A DNA stretch of 64,000 bases from Phycomyces blakesleeanus NRRL 1555(-) (lineage: Eukaryota > Mucoromycota > Mucoromycetes > Mucorales > Phycomycetaceae), in assembly GCF_001638985.1 (NCBI RefSeq), contig NW_017265138.1, positions 992,001 through 1,056,000 on the forward strand, read 5' to 3'. The notes beneath the pieces are model-generated. The model saw only the letters and a list, made by a program, of their open reading frames with translations, was not told the origin of the DNA and did not search any database. Shown one piece after another: positions 40,349 to 51,947 of the stretch (position 1 is the first letter of the stretch; each line of letters begins with the position of its first letter). Position numbers and translations under genes: made by a program.

Positions 40349-41073
40349 TTATGGGGTCTCTTTTTGATCCGAGACAGTCTCAAGTATTTTCTTGATAAAT
40401 TCTTCAAATACGCTATCAGAAGCTCTAGCAGCGTCAAGGTCCTTTTCAGGGTCTTCTGAAGTATCGATTTTCGTAATTAAATCGCGGATTTGAGGATACT
40501 TTAGGTATGGACGGAGCTCATCGGCATATGCTTTTATACAAGGAAAAGGTTGAATGTTGGATCAGAACCAGGATCGGGATCGGGATATTCACAGCAATGT
40601 TTAACTCACATAATCCTTTCAGTTTGTCTTCACTTAATCGGCTCTCATCTTCTTCGTCTTCAAAGGGAATCTCTTTTCGTATGGGTTCCTTTTCTAATAG
40701 CAATGCCATTGAATATACTTTTAGATATATGCGAGCTTTTCTTGTTTTTTTTTTAAAAAAAATACCTTGAACGGGCTGCTCATTCGACTCACATGGCGTA
40801 GCTATACCAAAAAAAAATAAAGGCGTTAATTTATAGTTTGCCTTGTTTTCTTTCTTTTTTGGTATTGTTTATAAATAATATGTTTCTTACATTTATGCAC
40901 TTTATAGCATGCCAATGAACAGCTGTAATGAACATGATGATTTAAATCAGTATAGAAATATAAAATTCAAGAAGGTACACTGTCTGTGTGTAGAAAGCTT
41001 ACTATAATATCTTGCATTTTGGGCATTTGTATTTTGCGTCTGTGCCAGAGCACACTTTGCAGTATTTATCCAT
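40349..41073 (-). CDS. HIT-type zinc finger protein (ZNHIT3-like)
   Basis: Five minus-strand exons (41073-41003, 40922-40891, 40801-40766, 40717-40610, 40530-40349) give 142 residues. The N-terminus is a zf-HIT domain split by the first intron: MDKYCKVCSGTDAKYKCPKC, then KILYCSLACYKVHK, with the Cys/His zinc ligands in place. The C-terminal helical part (YADELRPYLKYPQIRDLITK onward, ending VFEEFIKKILETVSDQ) matches ZNHIT3/Hit1-type proteins. These act with NUFIP/Rsa1 in box C/D snoRNP assembly in the nucleus. It is divergent from NAA20, with 266 bp between start codons, and convergent with the bZIP gene. Confidence 0.85.
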
Positions 41074-41339
41074 TATGCAACTTGGTAGTGTTTTTTTTTC
41101 TTTAATTCTTTTTGCCCCGCCTATGCTGGAAGAACGCACAGGCTTCGTGCGACCTTCTCAACTTGAAAGCTACCAAGGCGATAAGCAGTCAATAAACACT
41201 AAGAGATCGAGCCAATCCAAGCCACGTTTCCAGTGTCAGGGATCCACAGGCACACCCTTTCCAAAAGAGAATAAAAAGATGGGAGGGAGGAAAAGGAATA
41301 GCGAAGGGAACCTTTTGGACACAAAAGGTATATATTAAT
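41074..41339. promoter_or_regulatory. divergent promoter between ZNHIT3-like and NAA20
   Basis: Only 266 bp separate the two start codons, so both genes must be transcribed from this interval. It is GC-richer than most intergenic DNA here and lacks an obvious TATA box apart from AT-rich bases at either end. Confidence 0.6.
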
Positions 41340-42302
41340 ATGAGTCTTTTAAGACGTTTCAAGGCCACCGACTTGTTCGAGTTCAATAATGTGTACGTAA
41401 ATATTTCTTTAAAAAAATGATAGTAGTGATAACAACAAAAGCAAAAATAAAAGCATTTACATATAAAGACTTTTTTTTTCTTGGTTTCTTGTCAAGTAAT
41501 GTATGTATAACTCTATATACTTATAATTTTTTGTAGCAATCTCGATGCATTGACTGAGACGGTAAGCTAACTATAACGATTATAATCGTATAAGCAAACC
41601 CAACTCAATAAAGAACTTTCCAAAAAGTACAACATCTCTTTTTATTTACAATATCTTGCTCGCTGGCCAGACCTTTTCAGCGTACAAATCTCTCCTCATG
41701 ATCGTCTAATGGGTTATGGTAAGAACCAATTTCAATTTCATAAAAAAACCAAAAACCAACATTAGTGAATTAGTGATGGGAAAGGCCGAGGGTACTGGAA
41801 AGAACTGGCACGGTCATGTTACAGCAATTACAGTTGCACCTGAATACCGTCGCCTTGGACTAGCAGACGGTATGATGAACCTCCTCGAAGAAGTTTCTGA
41901 AAAGACGTAAGAAAAAAAAACATACGAGTTACATATGTATATTTTATTAAAGTACAATATCTCTTTTGGTATACTAACGCTATCTATCTTTTGTGTGCAT
42001 AAAATAGCTATAATGGGTGGTTTGTCGATCTGTATGTACGTCATTCAAATGCGGTAGCTATTGGGATGTATCGTAAGTTTGGCTACTCGGTGTATCGAAG
42101 GGTCAGGAATTATTACAGTGGTGTTACAAATGAAGATGCATACGGTAAGATACTACAGTAAATGCGTATATGTGTACTAGGGCTCACAAGAAGTATTATA
42201 GACATGCGGAAACCTCTATCTCGCGATAAAAAACATGAAACTATCAGAGAAAACGGAGAGAACGTATACGTTGATCCAGAAGATCTTGATTCTTGGCGTT
42301 AG
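41340..42302 (+). CDS. NAA20: N-alpha-acetyltransferase 20, NatB catalytic subunit
   Basis: Six exons (41340-41392, 41537-41561, 41628-41718, 41774-41906, 42008-42144, 42202-42302) give 179 residues, the family length. The sequence follows NAA20 closely: MSLLRRFKATDLFEFNNVNL, then YNISFYLQYLARWPDLF, MGKAEG, WHGHVTAITVAPEYRRLGLA (acetyl-CoA-binding RxxGxA loop), NGWFVDLYVRHSNAVAIGMY, GYSVYRR and DMRKPLSRD. NatB acetylates N-terminal Met followed by Asp, Glu, Asn or Gln, working on ribosomes with the auxiliary subunit NAA25. Exon 2 is only 25 bp. The acceptor of exon 4 (41773) was chosen because the upstream AG would put a stop in frame. Confidence 0.93.
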
Positions 42303-42404
42303 AAAGGCTCAAAAATCCATATATTTGACTTTTTATCATAATCATTCATCAAAAAAAACAGAAAAAGAAAAAAAATGCTTGAGTAGAAGAAAAGGTGTCT
42401 CTGT

Positions 42405-44895
42405 CTATGTTGCTTTTTTCTTTCCTTTTAGTGTTCGTCGTCGTGAGTCCTCTACGGTCGTTGAATCTATTCTATTTTCTTTTGCGGCTGCCTCTGCTTT
42501 GACTTCAGACACTAGAGCTTCTACATCTGCTAATGAAGCACGGTGGCTTGAACGAAGTCCAGATGCCTGGATCTTCTTTTCAAGCTCGTACCGGAACGCC
42601 TCTTCTTCTTCAAGGCGCTTCGCATCTGCTGCCGCTTCAGTCCGTCTAAGGACAGGGAAGATACCTTTATTGTGAAGCTCGACTCCTTCAGCTATTGTTG
42701 CCTCTAGACACTTTCTTGGGTCTTCAGACGAAAAGTTTTCTGTAAGCAGATCATATTCATCTGGCGTAAATTCGTGTCTGTCGCTATAGTTAGAGGGGCG
42801 GAAAGGATAAAAATATGGCTCGCCGGTAACAAATGGATGATGACGGGCCTCTTGAGCAGTCCAGCGCTGAAGTGGGTTAATGGCCAATAGACCACCGAGA
42901 AAGTCTATCAAAGACTCTCTTACTTGCATATCTTTATGAAAACAAAAGTGTGAGAATACTACCATTTGAGCAAATCCAGCTAAAACGTTAATTACAGACC
43001 TCTTTCTTGCTCTCGGAACCCTTTGATCATATTCGTTTTTATAGTACTGTTGTTTGCATTCATAACCAAATCTTTGATGCTAATATCCTTGAGATATCGC
43101 TTACTGGGTAGCTCAGCCCTTCCTTGTTCTCGTGCGAATTGTTCTCGGCTTTTAAATTCATAAGAATATGCCCCATTCCCTTTATCAACCTTGTTAAACA
43201 GTTTTGGTGTATTTCTTGCTCTGTATAGCATTCCAGGAGGAGGGTTTCTGTTGTGTACATGTACAGTGGTGTGAAAGCCTATTCTGAAATGTACACATTG
43301 TATGTGTGTATATATAACACTTACCCAAATGCTTCTATTATTCTAGCCAGCTGATTATATTCAGAGTTTCCGGGGAAAAGAGGAAGACCCAAATATAGCT
43401 CGGCAACAATACATCCCAGAGACCACATATCAATAGCATGACCATATTGCATACCTAAAAGGACTTCTGGCGATCTGTAGAAGCGAGACTGGATGTATGT
43501 GACATGTCGAGATGGTTTATTCGATGAAGATCCATAATCAATAATCTTAATTGTTGGAGAATCAGGACTAAGGATGAAAATGAGTTATGAAGTAAAAACC
43601 AAAAAAAAGCGAGCTTGGTAAGCTAGTGTGTTATTGTTGTCACCTTTTCAAAAGAATATTTTCGGGTTTGAGATCACAGTGGATAATATCCGCTTTCTTG
43701 AGTAAGACTAGACTGTCCAGAAGTTGCAGAGTTAAAACACGTACAAGGTTCGCAGAAAGACCTTGGTAGCTATTTTGCCGAATAAGTTCATAGATGTTGA
43801 ATGACAGAAGCTCAAACACCAGACAAAGATGATTCTTGTGAATAAACGTGTGGTACAGCTTTAAGATTCTATGTCTGTCTTCTTGCTCAATATTTTGATT
43901 AAGCTGTATATTGATTCATATTAAGCAAATATCATATAGAATTAGATAGTTATCCCTTATAATTATTCAATAATTCATCGTCTCCTTGCCTGTTTCAGGA
44001 TCTCAACCTCAATTTGACTTTGTGCTCGGTATGCAGCCTTATTCTTGATGACTTTTACAGAGACCAGCTCACCTGTTGATAGTCTTTCACATTTTACCAC
44101 CTGCCCAAAAGTGCCTTGTCCTAGCATATCAATCACGCGATATCTACAATACCCCCGCACATATGTAACTGATCGATTGATACATTTCTTTCTTATCGTG
44201 ACTTACTGATGATCGCGAGCTTCTCCAAGCACATCATTAACTCGTAAAATATAATCACAGTTTTCATTGTCAAATCCATCATTCATTCCCGGTTTACTTG
44301 GTCTGGTCAATACTCGCTTCAGATTTTCTTGTGGGCTGTATTGAGACCCATTCAGGCTCGTATGGATATCCACCAGACCGATTGTTACACGGCGTACCAA
44401 AGAAGACTTTTGTTGATAATCTGTAAGTATGAACTTATTTGGTTTCTTCGTTGGATCTAATTTTCCTTTGAAGACCTTTTTTTTTTGTTGGTGATTATTA
44501 TTTACCTCCTTTGGTCGAATAGGTTTGATGAATCCGAAATTGGGGATTGGTTTTTGAAATCCTCGCCGTCGGGTACTGGCCAGATGTGGCTCGAGAGGTT
44601 TTCCTGGCTCGATAAGGGCTGAATAAAATGGAGTCTCATGATGGAAACGGGTAGGACCATTCGAAGGAAGTTCGCTGACATTCCTTCTAAGAGGGATGTT
44701 TGCTGTGGGCCGTTGAATACGCATTCTAGTGGCTTCTCTGACTTCTGCTTGTTCGAATTCAGAATCTGTGTCTAACTCAGACTCGGTAGGATTGTGGTCA
44801 GGGTCTTGGTGAGACTGGTAACGATTAACATAAGTACGATCTATCATAGACTTTGACGGCCTTAAAAATGCTTGGTACGTAGAACGAAGGGACAT
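42405..44895 (-). CDS. DYRK-family protein kinase
   Basis: Six minus-strand exons (44895-44207, 44143-43990, 43903-43644, 43567-43325, 43247-43000, 42931-42405), 706 residues. A basic, disordered N-terminus of about 225 residues precedes the kinase domain. Visible motifs: Gly-rich loop [12 protein letters not shown], Lys260 in VSVKVIK, catalytic loop HCDLKPEN (HCD in place of HRD, diagnostic of DYRK/CMGC kin), IIDYGSS in place of DFG (Asp378-Tyr379-Gly380), activation segment [16 protein letters not shown] with the Tyr that DYRKs autophosphorylate, and [17 protein letters not shown]. Fungal relatives are Pom1, Ppk15 and Yak1; the N-terminus does not let me choose. Intron 2 starts with GC (CAG then GCAAGG). 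It is convergent with NAA20, 102 bp apart. Confidence 0.87.
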
Positions 44896-45192
44896 ACGAG
44901 TAGATAGTATATGACGATAATGATTGTATTATGATTACTATTATTCTTATAAAGAATCAATAATTGAACGAAACTTTTGGCTTTAAATGTGTTAATATAT
45001 GTACACAGGGAATAATGAAATAGCAGAAGAAAGAGCAGACTAACGAAAGAAAGAACAAAAAAAAATATAAAGAAAAGAAAAGAAGAGAAGAGAAAGAAGC
45101 AAAAGCAGTAACAGCACAAGAAATTACTCTTTTTTTTTTTTGGTTGTCTTCTATGTCTTTTTCATTATGCTTGTTATTCGCTTGCTATAAAA
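44896..45192. other. upstream region of the DYRK-family gene
   Basis: AT-rich, with an AAAAGAAAAGAAGAGAAG run near 45070-45095 and an A/T-rich stretch before the MITE. No gene seen. Confidence 0.5.
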
Positions 45193-45912
45193 TAGTTCTA
45201 CTTTAAATTCAGACAATGCTAGTTTTTTTTTGGGCGAATCAAAATCAATTTTTTAAACATTTTTCTTACCTTTTTTAGGCAGAGAGAAAATAAGATTGAT
45301 ACAAAAAGGAGTTAGTTTTGAGACATGTTAAGGTGAATGTTCAGATTTTTTTATCTGTAAAGATCTAAACCCCAAACAAGAAACCCGTGTACGATACAGC
45401 GATGTATGATGTTCATCAGCGTACGAGGGAATCGTTGAGGGAATTGAAAGAGAACTCACTTTTTCATAATAATTTACTCGATTCCGAGTTGACAAACTTT
45501 CTAAAATAAGGGCTCTAGCTACAAAAAATGTTGAACTAAACGATCATACTTTATAAAGCTCATTTTCTATAGCCAAAATGAAACAAACCTTTAATGAAAA
45601 ATAAATAAATATAGACAGGGTATTTTAGTAAAACATTAAGAAACAAATACTGAATAACAGTTGGGATCTTATATGACAGGGTGCAATTCCCTCGATGCAA
45701 TTCTCTCAATTATTCCCTCGTACGCTGGTGAACAGCATCACAGGTATATAAAAAAAAGTGAACATTCACCTCTACATGTCTCAAAACTAACTCTTTTTTG
45801 TTTCAATTTTATTTTCTCTCTGTCTAAAAAAGGTAAACAAAATGTCTAAAAAATTGATTTTGATTCGCCCAGAAAAAAACTAGCATTGTCTGAGCTTAAA
45901 GTCGAAATACTA
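45193..45912. mobile_element. Tc1/mariner-type MITE with long inverted repeats, carrying a nested MITE
   Basis: The arms 45193-45355 and 45750-45912 are inverted copies over about 160 bp, sharing for example CAGACAATGCTAG, GGGCGAATCAAAATCAATTT and GTTAGTTTTGAGACATGT. The right end (ACTA at 45909-45912) is followed by TA. The centre is a second, unrelated MITE (45407-45740). No coding capacity. The right arm also matches 25450-25621, so both come from one family. Confidence 0.75.
45407..45740. mobile_element. MITE B, copy 2, nested in the Tc1/mariner-type MITE
   Basis: Ends are inverted copies of TGATGTTCATCAGCGTACG and TGATGCTGTTCACCAGCGTACG, followed by GAGGGAAT. The interior aligns with copy 1 (4291-4547): both contain CTAGCTACAAAAA-like, CATACTTTATAAAGCTCATT, AGCCAAAATRAAACAAA-like and CAGGGTATTTTAGTAAA. 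It sits almost exactly at the centre of the outer element, where only loop sequence would lie. Confidence 0.75.
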
Positions 45913-45914
45913 TA

Positions 45915-48900
45915 TTAAGAACTAGACGGTGATTGTGTGGAGCAAAAAACGGCCGGCGCACTGTCTCCATTTTGAGGGTTTATATTTGGGCGTTGAGGAG
46001 TAACTAAATTACCCAGAGAGTGACGACGCTGGGATGGGTGGTGATAGTACGTAGCATGTGGACCTTTTTGTACATCGCTAATATCTGAATAATTATCATC
46101 ATCATCATCATTATCATCATATTGCTCATCCAGTGAGTGTGTGTCAGCAGCAGCCATTGGGACTCTCGAAGATCTTCTGGAATACTTGGATGGTTCATCT
46201 GCCAAAATATCCGTAGAATCCTGAAATTTACCCTGAGATTTTTCAAATCTTGCTCTAAGAGGTCCGCTGGTCTTGAGAAACCTGTCCGCGGCCATGGCAC
46301 CTTTTTCACCCGACACATCAAGACTAGGGTTGCTTCCAGAGTTGGTAGCCTTCTCGGACTCTTTACGTTTAGCCGATTCCGCTCGTCGCAGCATTTGAGC
46401 CAAGTTTGTTGCAAGGTGGCTGCCACCAAAACGTTTGTGCGGTGGTGGACGTGTAGCTGGTTGACCAGCTCGATTGAGTTTGATGGGAAGCCACAATTGA
46501 GGGAGCACGCCCTTTAATGCAGGATTACCAAAGTGCTTTAATCCAGTGTCAAGCACGCCAGGGTTAAGTGTGACGGGTGGTTGGCGATAGTCTGTTTTTC
46601 TGTCTGGGACGGCTTCGTAATCATCTTCATCTAATGCTACCCGGCGATGATGAACAGATGTTGGTTCATTAAGTGTGGCAAATGACGTGTTCTGGGTATT
46701 TATCAGCAGTGCCGCAGCAGTCGCTTTTTTCCATCTTTTGCGATTGATATTAGTCGCATCTGAACTGTTTTGGGTTGCCTCTGACAAAGGTGTCGACGCT
46801 GACTTATTTGAAGACGTTTGATCCGATGTCGGGAGCTGCATCACATTGTCACGCAAGAGCTGCATTGGTAAATATCGGCTATTTTCTAGATAAGCAGAGT
46901 CTATCATGATCTTGAATAGTACGGTAATCACCATAAGCGGCACGCACAGAATGGCCAGTACAAAGAACTTCTTGAGGATAAATATTCCTAACACTGTCAG
47001 CTGGAAGAGAAGCAAACCAATAATCACTCTTGGGAACACCATCACCCAAAGTTTTCCGGATGATTCGTATGGAGTAAAGTGGACATAGAGAAACCTATAC
47101 TTGTAAACAAAATATGTGATGCAAAAGTAGATTGTACCAAACACAAGGATCAAGGGAGAGATTGTGGAGTACACCAGGACAATGATGAAGATCAAGAGAG
47201 GTGCTGGGAACTGAACACCGTAATTAAAAGAGCTTGGTACACGGTTTCTGGCATAGTCTCGAGGAGATTTACAGATAAAGAATTCCTTAAACCCGCGGAC
47301 AATCAGTGGACCCAAAAGAAGTAGATTGAGAGGCATTCTACATAAAGTATTATTTCTTAGTCTCTTTCTTTTTCTTTGGCTTGGGATATTAATTACCCTA
47401 ATATATAAGATATACTTACAGTAAGAAACCTTGAAGGATGGTATAATTGATGAAGAATGGAGAAACCTGCAATTGAAATGTTTAGCTTGTGTGTGGGTGG
47501 GTGGGTGTAGATTGAATGCTTGGTAGTCTTACCGCAGGTAATTTTTCACCCAATACATTGACGATATCTTTTGGGTTATTGAAAAAGCTCACGAGTGTAC
47601 TTGTAACAGTATTTACGACGGCAAATACAAGGAGAACGTTGAACAAGAGGAAGAAAAAGTATCTGAGTAGTATATTTGTTAAAGAAAAGAGAAATGATAT
47701 TTCAGCATATTTGATGATTCTTACTTGCTAAACGTTGTCTCGGCCAAGGCACTACGAGCGCGAATTCCTTGCAGTTTACCAAGTACTGGAAAATTGTATG
47801 TGTGTTAGAAGTAGTAGAAGAAAAAGGTAAAATTAAGAACATTTATAAATATGCAGTGTGATACTTACAGTCGATAATTAATGGCAATATAGCCATAAAA
47901 ATATTCACCAGTAGAGTAGGGATTACACCTTGTAAGAGATTGAGCAATAGGGCAGATGATTTTGCCTTTTCGGCCAGTGAAGGTGATAATCTCTCGAGGA
48001 AATCGATACTTGTAAGAGAAGCGAGGGCAGCAATAGGGATAACCCAGAAGATCGCCAGGGCGATCGTAATTGTCCACACCACTACCTCGCGCACCAATCG
48101 TTCTCTACCTCGTATAGTGACATTGTTCCACAAAACATCGCGAGGCTCATAGGCCATCACAGTACGACACACGAATGGAGTTGGACTAATTGCGATCTGA
48201 GAGACGATCAACTACAGAAGAAAAAGAAAGAAAAAAACAAACAAACAAACAAACAAACAAATCATAATAAGGTTGGTGAGGAACAAGTTTATAGAGCTAT
48301 AGTGTTGTTACTGCTGTTATTATTATTATTGTGACCTTATTTCCTTTGTACCTGCATGAACCTAGTGCTATTTTATTTACTATTCTTCTTCTTAATAATA
48401 GTAGCAGATATCTCTGAAAGAAGCTTACCGCACTCGCCATATTTTTAAAGGTTACAAAGCCAACGTTTGTCATTTCAAAATCAGTGGATTGTCGTGCTTC
48501 TACCACTCGTTTGTCCAGTTCATCAAACATCTTTGTATAGTATTCGATCGCATCCACTTTTTCACCAAAAAGGCCCAAAAAGCCTGTTTTAACTTGTGGT
48601 CGATGGGATTGAGTACCACGCTTCTTTGGGTCAATCAGATTCATGATGATGGCTGTGTTGCTTGAGTTCTCTTCGTGTTCAATTGCCTGTTGAGTTAATT
48701 TTTCGACACGCTTCAGCATCTTTGCATCTTCAAGCACCAGATCAGGGTCATACTCTGGGATCTTGCATGGGTTGCCCCAGTAGGTTGCATAGGCTCTCTC
48801 TAGGTGTTTGAGAGCCGAAAGACGTTTCTTTAAGAGCTTGTTTAGATGGCTTATGTGTCGTACAACATAGCAACTCTCGACTGGACCGATGTTAAGGTGT

Positions 48901-50002
48901 TCGAAATAGTCCGCCAGCTCATGATCGGAACGTAATTTTTCAGGTATACCGGTGACAATAACGGATCGAGCCGTGAGGGTTTTTGAGAGGCGAATGAGGT
49001 ATTTAGCACGAAGGTAAATGTGGGAATCGTAGTTCTGTTGCAGGAAATAAAACGTAAAAAAGGTAAAGATGTAGGTGAACACAAGATAGGCAATCAAAGA
49101 GTTGGAGGATTCGTCAATGACAGTGATCGATAATCTATTGACTGCTGTGATATTCGGGTTTGTGGAATTTCCAGTTTTCATGCTAATTGGAATCAAAACA
49201 GTGAGGCCAAAGAATGAACATAATCCAAACAGCTTAATTCCCATGACAAGGAATTGAATAAGCTTTTTTTTGTTTGAAAAGAAAAATGATATACATAATG
49301 TAAGTGATCCGAGCATGTTACACAACCCTACAATTTTTACCACTACTGCGTCTAGTCCGACGTTGTCCAAGAGCTGTTCTTGGCTGATACGAATCAAGGG
49401 TATAACCCAGCCAAATAAAGATGATGGCAACTCTGGTGGTCGATGTCTAGAAATTAATAAGCTTTTTGGGCCCAAGAAGTCGAGCAAGACAGTTTGTCTC
49501 TTACTTCATTTACTCACTTCTTCATATTCATACGCGGAGCAAAGATTACTGGTATTCTAAAACATCCAAACGTTACACCGAGATGCATTATAGTGACCCA
49601 GAGATTCCCGCTTTACCTTGTTCTCAAAATACAAAATACCAGGAAACAAAACAACCCAACCGAAGAACTAATAAGCAATTGAGTGTCCAGTCCACTCTGC
49701 TTATCGACACTGCCCACAACAGACAGTGGTCCGGTAACTTGGCTGCCATTGAATCCTGGTATAATGCCATCAAAGCCTGAAGAAGATGTTTCTGCCGCAT
49801 CAGGAGCAGCCGTACTTGAAGGCAGCGCTGATTCTGTGCTTGATATGCTCAAAACAGCACTTGGAATTGCATTTGATAAAAGGCTTGATGCTGCTGTTGG
49901 TATAGAACCTGAGCTACCCATTGTTCCACTCAATAGATTCGACGTTAACGATACAAATGAACCCGTTGGGGTTGGGCCCAATACGGAGGAAATTGTATCC
50001 AT
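45915..50002 (-). CDS. CSC1/OSCA/TMEM63-family osmosensitive cation channel
   Basis: Eight minus-strand exons (50002-49617, 49556-49518, 49446-48429, 48211-47869, 47785-47725, 47662-47533, 47466-47420, 47337-45915) join in phase to 1,148 residues. An extracellular Ser/Thr-rich N-terminus leads into a first TM helix (LISSSVGLFCFLVFCIL), then IPVIFAPRMNMKK and PPELPSSLFGWVIPL, typical of the family. A cytoplasmic domain between TM helices has SVIVTGIPEKLRSDHELADY and YWGNPCKIPEYDP. The channel core follows: VVVWTITIALAIFWVIPIAA, then FLERLSPSLA, ILQGFLLMPLNLLLLGP, VVYSTISPLILVFGTIYF-type helices. A long disordered cytoplasmic tail of about 300 residues ends SPSSS. OSCA/TMEM63 channels open on membrane tension. 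The stop codon is 2 bp from the end of a MITE. Confidence 0.9.
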
Positions 50003-51947
50003 CTGTCAAGGAGTAAATAAAGGATAATAATTATAATAGTAATAAAGAGAGAGAGAAAAAAAATGTGCATTTTTATTTTTCGATTATATTTTATTTTATT
50101 TGATTTGAAGACTTATTTCATTTTAATACAGCGCAAACAAGGGAAAAGGAGGTCATGTGACTTTGAAATACTTTTACTTTTTATTTCAGACTGAGTTTCT
50201 GGTTTTTTTTATATTACAATATATAAAAGGATATGTGGATGATTAAGGAGATCAAGACAATGTTAAAGAAGTAATTGGTTTAAAGTATGGTTTTGGTTGT
50301 TGGTTCACTGTTGATATTTTATGGAACTGTAGGTATTTTTGAATTAGTATATATATGTGACATGGCTTATACACTATTATTACTTTATTTTCTTTTAATT
50401 CATTCATTTATTCATGTGCTTTCTATGCACTTTACAGGTACGATTTAAATAATAATTATAAAACATAACAGAGGCCACCCAGGACAATGTTGTGATATTG
50501 AATTGAAAGCAACATTTGAACTGTCGCTAAAAAGTGAAATGAAATATAAGTAAAAATAAAAAAATAAAAGTTACCTCGCACTTTTAAGCGATGATATCAC
50601 TTTTAATGTGTCTACTATGGTATTGACCCTATTGACCACAGTTAAAATAACATCATTATTTAATATATCTATGTATCCGTATTTGTTGTGATTTGAAGAA
50701 TTCCTGAAACCAGCTAGTATATACACCTCTTTAACCTCGTCATAGTAATTATTTTACTCTTGTATCATTCACAGTCGAGTTTTAGAGACTAGTGCCTTTT
50801 ATGGTCAACAGGAGTATGTATGGAATGAATAATTACATCATTGGTATATCGATTAATATTATTTTTACTCAGTCAAGTCAGGCAAGTCAGTCAAACGAAT
50901 GAAAGTGATGTCGTGAGAGAGAAGATTTCATGGAGTATGAATATAACGTAGAAGACTCTTTTTTCTTGCTATATTTTATTTATTACTATTATATTAAGAT
51001 CAAAGAAGAATACCCATTTTTATAGCGCTCGGTGGTTGTTACTAACACCAAGATGCATATGGCCCTGGCTTTCTCTATCTGTTGTTGGTGCTTAAACCGA
51101 GAATTTGGGTTTTGGATTTTTTTTAACTGTATTGCTTATGTCGTAAGTGATATTAATCATAATACCAATATAATTATAACCAATTAATCATGATATATAA
51201 GAAGCATATCCCAATTGAACATTGCCATCACCAGGATTTGTGCACAGTGGAAATGAGGTCTTCTTGAATACTTAACCTATTATTGACCTAAAATGTATCA
51301 ATTTATTTTCTTTTCTTTTCTTTTCTCAGTTGTCCATCATCCGTCTTTGTTTGTGTCACTGCCAAAGGCAACACAATCGAATACCTTGTTCTGCAGATAT
51401 AATTAGCTGTCAATTGCCCTCTTGTGCGATCTTTAAAGCATTAGAGTTATTAACAAAGTAGTTTAAATTTTTACCAACACACTAGAGTTTACAAACTTAA
51501 ATATGTATATGTATAGGCAAGGTTTATCAAGTAGTCTAATAAAGACATTATATATAACACTGTGTTGTACTTCTCTTGGCTTTTATAATTATCTGGGGGC
51601 GACGTCTTGGCCTGTTTCCACATAAGCGACCTATATACTATGTGCCCAATATTCTTTACTTTTATTTCAATGCCTCCTTTAAATTGTCTATATTGTGAAT
51701 ATATACTCTTCTCTTATTAACAAGTATCTTAAGGGCATATAGAATTTATTAAAGTGGGTTCGAATCAGAAACTTTGAGCAACTCACTTTTCAAATCACTT
51801 GTTTTAATGGGTATACCTCTACCACTATCGAACAAATACATACCTTTTCCCTCACTCTCATTAAGATTTGTAAACCAAGGATAAAAAAAATGCCGGGATA
51901 TCGATATATACACCCTGATTTACTGTGAGGGTATCAACAATCTTCAA
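50003..51947. other. intergenic, AT-rich
   Basis: Upstream region of the CSC1-like gene and beyond. No frame with coding character; a TTTTC run near 51306-51325 and scattered TA runs. A GGTTCGAATC-like string at 51757-51766 was examined as a tRNA T-arm and rejected. Confidence 0.5.

Noticed and set aside
48240..48262. AAAC tetranucleotide run considered as a possible regulatory repeat
   Set aside because: It is an ordinary microsatellite in an intron of the channel gene.
51757..51790. GGTTCGAATC string that looks like a tRNA B box
   Set aside because: The flanking bases do not form the T stem and no acceptor or D arm could be paired around it.
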